Assembly (NCBI GenBank): GCA_024734555.1
Contig: JANPWX010000550.1
Span: 455,196-519,195 of the forward strand
DNA from: Trochalopteron elliotii
Taxonomy: Eukaryota; Chordata; Aves; Passeriformes; Leiothrichidae
Length of the DNA: 64,000 nucleotides
Direction of reading: 5' to 3'
Numbering within the stretch: position 1 is the first letter of the stretch; every line of letters begins with the position of its first letter. The notes beneath the pieces are model-generated. The model was not told the DNA's origin. It searched no databases and was given only the letters and a program-made list of their open reading frames with translations. A program made the position numbers and the translations under genes. This document shows, in pieces, positions 34,831 through 42,010 of the stretch.

Positions 34831-35065
34831 TTTTAAGGGAATATTCCAACGTTTCCTGATTATATTCCATAAATTTATGACAATATTCCAAGGTTTTATA
34901 GAAATATTCCAAGGTCTTTTGATGATATTCCATAAATTTATGACAATATTCCAAGGTTTTCTGACAAGATCCAAGGTTTCATGATCATATTCCTTGAATT
35001 TATGACAATATTCCAGGGTTTTATGACAATATTCCAAGGGTTTATGGAAATATTCCCAGTTTTTT
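34830..35065. repeat. ATATTCCAAGGTTTTATGACA-type minisatellite
   Basis: About eight AT-rich units of 28-34 bases containing ATATTCCA and (T)TTATGA(C). It is the only AT-rich array in the ESCO2-PBK interval. Confidence 0.92.
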
Positions 35066-35175
35066 CCAGGATTTTCCCCCCTCAGAGCACCCCAGTCCCA
35101 TCCAAGCTCCTGCCCCTCTGGAAAAGCCAAATCCCAAAGAAAAATCCACCAATCCCACGGAGGGGAACAAATCCA

Positions 35176-35181
35176 TTTATT
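35176..35181 (-). terminator. PBK: Poly(A) signal, probable PBK 3' end
   Basis: AATAAA on the minus strand (CCAATAAATGG), in a context like that of the SCARA5 signal at 40,457. It is in the right place and direction to end PBK transcription at about 35.15 kb. The PBK terminal coding exons that should precede it are not present between here and exon 5. Confidence 0.5.
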
Positions 35182-35189
35182 GGGAACAT

Positions 35190-35660
35190 TCCTGAGGGAA
35201 AACTTGGGAAAATTCAATGGGAAAACTCAGGAAATTCCAGCCCAAAAAATGAGAGAAAAATCCAACAGAAAAAGGAGGGAAAATCTGACCTAAAAGTGGG
35301 GAAATCCAGCCCCCCAAAAAAGAGAGAATCCAGCAAAAAACTTGGGAAAATCCAAACCCCAGAGGGGAAATCCAAGCCCAAGAAAAGAGGGAAAATCCAA
35401 CCCAAAAACTGGGGAAAATCCAACCGCCAAAAAGAGGGAAATCCAAACTAAACTAAGGGAATTCCAACCCAGAAAATTGGGAAAATCCCATCTGGAAAAT
35501 CGATAAAATCCAAACCCTGAAGAGTGGGAAAACGAGGAAAATCCAACCTAAAAAAAAAGGCAAAATCTAGCCTGGAAAAGAGGGAAAATCCAACCTGAAA
35601 ACTTGGGAAAATCCAACCCCAAATTTGGGAAAGTCTGACCTAAATAAATCAGGAAAATCC
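35190..35660. repeat. GGGAAAATCCAACCC-type minisatellite
   Basis: About 18 purine-rich units of 22-27 bases. If the AATAAA at 35176 ends PBK, this array lies in the PBK 3'UTR, just as the 40.49-41.87-kb array lies in the SCARA5 3'UTR. Confidence 0.92.
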
Positions 35661-35739
35661 ATTCCAAAAATCCAGGAATGGGATGAGCACAACTCCAGCC
35701 ATTCCACAGAAGCGGGAATGGCTCCTCCCAAACCAGTCC

Positions 35740-36124
35740 TGGCTCCAGAGCTGCATCCCAAGGGAAATGAGGGAATGTCAGGGCTTCAGAAATCTGGGAA
35801 TGTCAGGGCTCTGGAGCCACATCCCTCTGGAAATCCAGGAATGCCAGGCTCCAGAGCTGTGTCCCACTGGAAATCCAGGAATTTTGGGGCTCCAGAGCTG
35901 CATCCACCTGGAAATCTGGGAATGCCAGGGCTCCGGGATTGTCAGGGCTCTAGAAATTCAGGAATGTCAAGCTCTGGGAATCTGGTAATGTCAAGGCTCT
36001 GGAAATGCAGGAATGTCAGGAGCCACATCCCTGTGGATATCTAGGAGTGTCAGGGTTCCAGAAACTGGGGAATATCAAGGCTCTGGGAATCTGGGAATGT
36101 CAGGGCTCTGGGAATATTGTGTCT
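35740..36124. repeat. CTCTGGGAATCTGGGAATGTCAGGG-type minisatellite
   Basis: About 14 units of 24-28 bases. The array ends at the isolated n at 36125, sixteen bases from PBK exon 5. Confidence 0.9.
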
Positions 36125-36125
36125 N
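36125..36125. other. Single ambiguous base, possible closed gap
   Basis: One n at the junction between a tandem array and the intron just downstream of PBK exon 5. The PBK exons expected on its left are absent, so the n may mark a join of unknown true length. Confidence 0.6.
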
Positions 36126-36140
36126 GGCATTCCTGGTACC

Positions 36141-36309
36141 TGGAGGCCCCTGGCCATGCTCAGGGCCACCTGCAGGATGGTGGCAGCTGGGAACATTCCC
36201 AATCCCTGCTCCCGGCGCTCCTCGATGAGGTCATTCAGGGATTTCTCCCCCCCAAATTCCATGGCCAGGCAAAGGCTCCCGTCCGGAGCCTCCGTCAGCG
36301 CCCGGTACC
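36141..36309 (-). CDS. PBK: PBK exon 5 (hinge region)
   Basis: 169 bases, acceptor ATTCCCAG, donor CTCCAG then GTACCA. It encodes [20 protein letters not shown] and [12 protein letters not shown], then ends at MARGLQ, the boundary expected before the catalytic-loop exon. Confidence 0.97.
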
Positions 36310-38973
36310 CTGGGAATGGGAACAGATCCGTGGGAATGGGAACAGATCCACGGGAAGGGGAACGGATCCATTGGAATGGGATCTGTGAGAATGGGAATGG
36401 ATCCATGGGAAATGATCCATGGGAAATGATCCATGGGAATGGGATCCGTGGGAATAGGGATGGATCCATAGGAATGGGAACGGATCCGTGGGAATGGGAA
36501 CAGATATGTGGGAATGAGAATGGCTCCGTGGGAATGGATCTGTGAGATCCATGGGAATGGGATCCATGGGAATGGATCCATGGGAATGGATCTGTGAGAT
36601 CCATGGGAATGGGAATGAGATCCATGGGAATGGGATCCATGGAAATGGGATCCACAGTAATGGGAATGCATCCATGGGAATGGGATCCATGGGAATGGGA
36701 ATGGATCCATGGGAATGGGATCCATGAGATCCGGGGGGAATGGGAATGGATCCATGGGATGAGAATGGGGATGGGATCCATGGGAATAGGATCCATGGGG
36801 ATGGGATACATGGGAATGGGGATGGGAATAGGGGAGCAGCAACAATCATGGAATGCCTCGGATGGGATTCATGGATCTTCCATCCAATCCCGACCAAACC
36901 CCGACCCCTCCCACAACCCCAGGGAGCTCCAAATCCATTCCCTGGCCACTCCCACAGAATTCCAGAGGCACTGGCAGGTCTGGAATTCCCTGATCCCAAA
37001 TCCCCCTCATCACCCTTTGGAACTGACTCCGACCCCTCCATTCCCAACAAATCCTACCCCATTCCCATGGATCCAACCCCATTCCCAACAAATCCAACCC
37101 CATTCCCATGGATCCCATCCCTCCATTCCCGCAGAATTCCCACCCACGATGTTGGGATGCCGCAGATTCCGGAGGGTCTGGGCCTCTTCCCGGAGTCTCT
37201 GTTGGTAGAGGCTCCGTTGGCTCTTGGAACAGCCGGAATTGATTTTCTTCACGGCCCACGGAGAGCGGGACAATCCCCGCGGAGACCTGGGCAGGAAAAA
37301 ACACGGGAATTGCCATGGAGAACAGGGAACGGCTGTGGGGGTTTGTGTGGAATTCTGGAGGGAATCAGGAAAAGGATCCCAACAGGAAGGTTCCAAATTC
37401 CTTTGGGGAATTTCCAGGGAAAGGGAAATTTTATCAGTTCCTGTTTCCAAATGGAGCTGGAGTTGGAATGGAGGAACGGAGCCTAAATCCCTGGGAAAGG
37501 GATATCCCAAAATAATGGAGCCCAAATCCCTGGATTCAGCCAGGGAAAGGGATATCCCAAATTAATGTAGTCCACATCCCCAAATTCCCAGAAACAGAGT
37601 CCAAATCCATGAATTCCAGCCAGGGAAAGGGATACCCCAAAATAATGGAGCCCAAACCCCAGAATTCCCAAGAACAGAGTCCAAATCTCTGAACTCCAGC
37701 CAAGAAAAGGGATATCCCAACATAATGGAGCTCAAATCTTGGAATTCCAGCCAGGGTATACCCGAGGAATGGCTCCAAACCTCCGAATTCCACCCAAGGA
37801 AATGCCAATGGTGTTATCCCAAAATAACAGAGCCCAAATCCCAGAATTCTCAGGAACGGAGCCCAAATCCCAGAATTCCAGCCAGGACAGCATTATCCCA
37901 AATCACCGTGCTCCTTCCTGGCTCTGCAAATCCCAGATCCTCCCTGGGAGGAAAAGTGGGATCATCCCGAGGTCCGGGGCTCCTTTTTCATCCCCTTTAT
38001 CCAGGATTTCCCGGAATAACAATTCCCAAGGCCATTCCCAACCTTTTCATCAGGTAGACGCTGACTCCAGTGCCAAATCCCAACTTCTGCATGAAGGGAG
38101 AGGCCGGGATGGTCACGGACGTGGGGCCAGGATCTGCAGGGAAAATTTGCACAGGAAATTCCAGCTGGGATTGGGATCCGCTCCCTGGGAATCATGGAGG
38201 GGATGGGAGGGAACAGCCTCGAACTTCCAGGGAAAGTTCAGTTGGATTTTGGGAACAATTCCTGTCTGGAAAGGATTTTCCAGCCCTGGAGCCCCCATTC
38301 CCGATGGGATTTAAATCCCTGTGGATTTTGGGGATGCAGACCCGGGAATGGTCGGAATTCCTGGCCTTGGAGTTCCTTCCCAAAGCATTCCATGATTCCC
38401 ACCAGATGCCCCAATCCCATTCCTGACTCAGATTTTTGGAAAAGCTCCTTCCAACCCCCTCAATGTTTTCCCAAATTCCAGCTGCGTTTGCTGGATGAGT
38501 TTGTTTCCTAAAAAACTGAGCTCCCACAGATCCAAGCCCAAATTCCAGAGGGGAATGTCAGGAAGAACAAGGAGCTGGGATGGGAAACAGGGATGGAAAA
38601 CAGGGATGGGAACAGGGATGAAAACAGGGATGGAAAACAGGGATGGGGAAACAGGGATGGAGAAACAGGGATGGAGAAACAGGGATGGAAAACTGATCCC
38701 AGCCGATCCCAGGGATTTCCCACCTGGATGTGCTCAGGGATAAAACTGGGAGGCGGAGGAGGAAGGAGGAGGGACTGGCAGAGTTTTCCAGGGAATCAGC
38801 GGAATTCTTCCAGCAAAGGTTGGACCAGGCTTGGAGCAGCTTCTAGAATTCATCCCGGAGCTGCTCCCAAGGCCTTTCCCTGCAATTCCTTGTGGGAATA
38901 TTCTGGGATCATCCCGTGGTTCCTCACCTTTGTCCCTGCGGGATGGGGGGGCTGGAGACTGGAAGGTGTCCAT
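36141..38973 (-). CDS. PBK: PBK / TOPK mitotic kinase, N-terminal half (partial gene)
   Basis: PDZ-binding kinase is a MAPKK-like serine/threonine kinase active in mitosis and in proliferating cells. Four coding exons give 149 codons in frame with GT-AG introns; human PBK has 322 residues. Visible parts: start [15 protein letters not shown], with an SP site where human PBK has its Cdk1 site; the conserved [15 protein letters not shown] with the glycine-rich loop; PWAVKKIN with the ATP-binding lysine (about residue 59); [13 protein letters not shown]; and [19 protein letters not shown] at the hinge. The catalytic loop (HGD), the DVG magnesium motif and the C-lobe are missing because exons 6-8 are not in the window's sequence to the left. 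The last donor (CTCCAG then GTACC) is intact, so the gene continues. An upstream non-coding exon is expected in the CpG island near 39.65-39.9 kb. Confidence 0.95.
36310..36840. repeat. ATCCATGGGAATGGG-type minisatellite (PBK intron 4)
   Basis: More than 25 copies of a 12-24-base unit built from GGGAATGGGATCCAT. It fills most of the intron between PBK exons 5 and 4. A short related block (CCCATTCCCATGGATCC, inverted) lies at 37055-37120. Four closely spaced G runs at 36812-36834 form a canonical quadruplex motif on the plus strand. Confidence 0.95.
37144..37286 (-). CDS. PBK: PBK exon 4 (ATP-binding lysine)
   Basis: 143 bases, acceptor CTGCCCAG, donor ATCGTGG then GTGGGA. It encodes [17 protein letters not shown] and ends at HPNIVG, matching vertebrate PBK in length and phase. 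Confidence 0.97.
37450..37900. repeat. ~60-bp minisatellite (PBK intron 3)
   Basis: Seven to eight diverged copies of a unit containing GGAGCCCAAATCCC, GAATTCCAGCCAGG and AAAGGGATATCCCAAAATAA. Confidence 0.92.
38043..38133 (-). CDS. PBK: PBK exon 3 (glycine-rich loop)
   Basis: 91 bases, acceptor CCCTGCAG, donor ATGAAAAG then GTTGGG. It encodes [20 protein letters not shown], nearly identical to other vertebrate PBK. Confidence 0.96.
38215..38400 (+). mobile_element. CR1 LINE 3' fragment (PBK intron 2)
   Basis: It reads GGGAACAATTCCTGTCTGGAAAGG, GAGCCCCCATTCCC, GGGATTTAAATCCCTGTGG, then GGCCTTGGAGTTCCTTCCC and the CATTCCATGATTCC tail. This is a plus-oriented CR1 3' end, antisense to PBK. Confidence 0.8.
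38575..38700. repeat. AACAGGGATGG(G/A)-type minisatellite (PBK intron 2)
   Basis: Eight copies of a 12-17-base unit, GGGATGG(A/G)AAACA. Confidence 0.95.
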
Positions 38974-39001
38974 GGAGCTGATCCTGATCCCAATCCCAAT
39001 C
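38928..39001 (-). CDS. PBK: PBK exon 2 (start codon exon)
   Basis: Acceptor CCCCACAG, then 28 bases of leader, then ATG at 38973-38971. The coding part is 38928-38973 (15 codons plus one base); donor GACAAAG then GTGAGG. The start is fixed by homology of the following exon and by the in-frame splice. Confidence 0.88.
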
Positions 39002-39049
39002 CTGTGGGGCACAAGGGGATGTGGAGGGACCCCAAGGGCACCGGGTGGG

Positions 39050-39600
39050 GGAGGATTTGGGAATTGGGGAGGTCCCACATTTGGGGATTATTGAGGCCCT
39101 GGATTTGGGAATTCAGGGGTTCCTGGATTTGGGAATTGGGGAAATCCTGGATTCGGGAACTGGGAAAGTGCAGGATTTGGAAACTTTGGGGATTCTGGAT
39201 TTGGGAATTAGGGAGGTCCCGGCTTTGGGAACTGGGGAGTCCTGGATTTGGGAATTTCCAGGATTTGGGAATTGGGGGTGGGTCCCATGATTTTGGGATG
39301 CCCCAGATTGGGGAATTGGAGGGTTCCGGATCGGAGGGATCCCAAACTGGAGGACAGAGCGGATCCCAGGGGATGCCAGTTTGGGAATGTGTGGGGGAGG
39401 AAATCCCAAATCAGGGAATGGGAGAGATCCCGGATCAAATAATTTGGATGATCCCGGCTTAGGGGGTCCCCGATTTGGGAATTGTGGAGCAGGAATTCCG
39501 GACTGGGGAAGGATCCCAGCCCAGGGATGGGGGATCCAAGGTTGGGATGTCCCGGATTTGGGAACAGGGGGGTGGATCCCAGTTTTTGGGACGGGGGAAT
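39050..39600. repeat. GGGAATTGGGGAGTCCTGGATTT-type minisatellite (PBK intron 1)
   Basis: About 18 diverged units of 26-34 bases, G-rich on plus. It lies between the presumed non-coding exon 1 and exon 2 of PBK. Confidence 0.9.
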
Positions 39601-39669
39601 TCCCAGCTCCGGGCAGCTCCCGGGAAAAGCCCCCCCCCGGTCCCACCTCGGTTCGGGCTTCGCTGTCGG

Positions 39670-39835
39670 TGGGTGCCGATCCCAGGGAATTCCAGGATCC
39701 TTTTCCCGGTGCCGGTGCCGATCCCAGGGAACTGCGGAATCCACTTCCAGCTCCCGGTGCCGATCCCAGGGAATTCCGGGATCCTTTTCCCGGTGCTGAT
39801 GCCGATCCCAATGAACTCCGGGATCTTTTTCCCGC
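39670..39835. repeat. ~52-bp repeat at the PBK promoter
   Basis: Three copies of a unit carrying CCGGTGCCGATCCCAGGGAAT and GGATCCTTTTCCCG. It lies downstream of the likely PBK start, probably in exon 1 or the first intron. Confidence 0.85.
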
Positions 39836-39896
39836 GTTTTCCAGCCGTTATCCGGAGCCCGGACGTTATCCGGTTCGAATCCCGCGCGCGCGCGCG

Positions 39897-40065
39897 CGGG
39901 GCGTGGTCAAACACAACTTATGGCACGGGGCGCCGAGTGGGGGCGTGGCCAGAGAGGGGGCGTGGCTAGAGCTGCGCGGCCAGGCGCGGGGGCGTGGCCA
40001 AACGCTGGTGGGTGACGTAAGCGGCGTGTCCGATATGGGGGCGTGGCCAGCGCCGAGTGGGCGTG
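39897..40065 (+). promoter_or_regulatory. Six GGGCGTGG(C/T) boxes
   Basis: GGGGCGTGG(C/T) occurs at about 39898, 39944, 39958, 39990 and 40037, with GGGCGTGGC at about 40059. These are Sp1/KLF-type boxes, all in the same orientation and not in a simple tandem unit. Confidence 0.8.
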
Positions 40066-40204
40066 GCTTGGGACTTTCGCGGAGAGCCCGAGGGGTTTTG
40101 GGGCGGCCCCAAAAGCAATGGGGGCGATTTGGGGCGCTCTGGGGGCTCTGTGGGGCTGGGAGGGGCTTAAGGAGGATGGAGGGGGGGGTAGGAATATGTG
40201 GGGG

Positions 40205-40440
40205 CGCTGTGGGGTCCCTGGATCCCCATAAATCCCCATAAACCCCCATAAACCTCCATAAACCCCATTAACCCCATAAACCCCCATACTCCCCCATAAA
40301 CCCCATTAAACCCCATAAGCCCCATAAACTCCCATAAATTATATAAAAACCCAGAAACCCCATAAACTCCATAAACCCCATAAACGCCACAAACCCCCAT
40401 AAACCCCCATAAACCCCATAAACCCCATAAACCCCACATG
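40205..40440. repeat. CCCCATAAA-type minisatellite
   Basis: About 18 copies of a 9-15-base unit (AAACCCCCATA). It ends where the SCARA5 3'UTR is predicted to end, so it lies between the SCARA5 3' end and the PBK promoter. Confidence 0.95.
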
Positions 40441-40456
40441 GAGAAGAACCAAATCC

Positions 40457-40462
40457 TTTATT
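40457..40462 (-). terminator. SCARA5: SCARA5 poly(A) signal
   Basis: AATAAA on minus (AGAAATAAAGGATTTGG), about 1.4 kb downstream of the SCARA5 stop codon with no better signal between. Cleavage would fall near 40,435-40,445. Confidence 0.65.
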
Positions 40463-40489
40463 TCTCTGGGAACGATCCTATTCCCTGGG

Positions 40490-41873
40490 CCCAGCTGGGA
40501 TGCTTTGGGGTCTTCCCCTTTGGGATAGATTTGGGGTTGTCCCCCAGCTGCTTTGGGATTTTTACCTTTTGGATGGATTTGGAGTCATCCTTTGGGGCCC
40601 CTTTGGCATGGATTTGGGGTTTTCCCTCCGGCCTCTTTGGGATGGATTTGGGGTTTTCCCCTTTTGGGATCATCCCAAGCTCTTTTGGGATGGATTTGGA
40701 ATTGTCCTCCCAGTCTCTTTGGGATGGATTTGGGGTCATCCTTTGGGGCCCCTTTGGGATGAATTTGGGATTGTCTCTCCAGGCCCTTTGGCATGGATTT
40801 GGGGTTTTTCCTCTGGCCCCTTTGGCATGGATTTGGGGTCATCCCTTTTGGGATCATCCCCAGCCCCCTTGGGATAGATTTGGGCTAATTCCCCAGCTGC
40901 TTTGGGATGAATTTGGGGTTCTCCTTTGGGACCCCTTTGGGATGGATTTGGGGTTTTCCCTCCAGCCCCTTCGGAATGGGTTTGGGGTCATCCCTTTTGG
41001 GATCATCTCCAGCCACTTTGGGATGGATTTGGGGTTGTCCCCTTGGCCCCTTTGGGATGGATTTGGGGTCATCCCCGGTTGCTTTGGGATGAAATTGGGG
41101 TTTTCCCCCTGGCTGCTTTGGGATGGATTTGGGATCATCCTTTGGCGCCCCTTTGGGACAGATTTGGAATTTTCCCCTTTGGGATGAATTTGGGGTTGTC
41201 CTTCCAGTCTCTTTGGGATGGATTTGGGGTCATCCTCAGTCCATTTTGGATGGGTTTGGGATTTTCTCCTTTGGGATGGATTTGGGATTTCCCCTTCGGG
41301 GTGGATTTGGGATCATCCCCTGGTCTCTTTGGGCTGGATTTGGGATTTCGTCCTTCAGGATGGATTTGGGATGGACTTGGGGTTTTCCCTGGTCTCTTTG
41401 GGATGGATTTGAATTTTCTCCTTCAGGATGGATTTGGGATTTTGCCCTTCAGGATGGATTTGGGATCATCCCCCAGTCTCTTTGGGATGGATTTGGGATA
41501 TTCCCCTTTGGGATGGTTTTTGAATGGATTTGGGGTTTTCCCTGGTCTCTTTGAAATGGATTTGGATTTTCTCCTTCAGGATGGATTTGGGATTTCCCCT
41601 TGGGGCTGGATTTGGGATTTTCCCCTTCAGGATGGATTTGGGATTTTCCTCTTCAGACTGGATTTGGGATTTTCCCCTTCAGGATGGATTTGGGGTTTTC
41701 CCCTTCAGACTGGATTTGGGATTTTCCCCTTCAGGATGGATTTGGGATTTCCCCTTCAGGATGGATTTGGGATTTCCTCTTGGGGATGGATTTGGGATTT
41801 TCCCCTTCAGGCTGGATTTGGGATTTTCCCTTGGGGCTGGATCTGGGGTTTCCCCTTGGGGCTGGATCTGGGG
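40490..41873. repeat. TTTGGGATGGATTTGGGGT minisatellite filling the SCARA5 3'UTR
   Basis: More than 45 copies of a unit of about 18-36 bases around TTTGGGATGGATTTGGG, with two variants. CCCTTTGGGATGG dominates on the left; CCCCTTCAGGATGG dominates from about 41,350 rightwards. The array runs from the poly(A) signal up to within a base of the SCARA5 stop codon, so almost the entire 3'UTR is tandem repeat. Confidence 0.95.
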
Positions 41874-42010
41874 TCAGTCCGTCCGGCAGCGCACTCCGGC
41901 GTCCTCGGCGTGTCCGCAGTTGGTGCGGCCCCATCCGGAGAAGCTGCAGAGCTCCAGGGAATCCTCACTGCCCGTGCAGGACACGTCGTCCATCCAGATC
42001 TGCCCTGACC
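41874..42010 (-). CDS. SCARA5: SCARA5 coding exon 8 (SRCR, second half, stop)
   Basis: 137 bases including TGA at 41876-41874; acceptor [28 protein letters not shown], then [13 protein letters not shown]. Tandem arrays of one family lie on both sides of this exon. Confidence 0.98.

Larger units (their letters stand above)
39640..40200 (-). promoter_or_regulatory. PBK: PBK CpG-island promoter
   Basis: CpG-dense region upstream of PBK exon 2. It holds a (CG)n run (39884-39897), an E2F-type TTTCCCGC at about 39828, a CRE-like GTGACGTAAG near 40012, and six copies of a GGGCGTGG(C/T) box between 39897 and 40065. A donor-like CCGAG then GTGGGA (about 39650, minus) could end a non-coding exon 1. 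E2F and GC-box control fits PBK's expression in cycling cells. The SCARA5 transcript ends only a few hundred bases upstream on the same strand. Confidence 0.75.

Noticed and set aside
40926..42008. Open frames of 360 and 385 codons on the plus strand over the SCARA5 3' region
   Set aside because: The unit of the tandem array is stop-free in several frames and the frames read antisense through SCARA5 exons. They are repeat artefacts.
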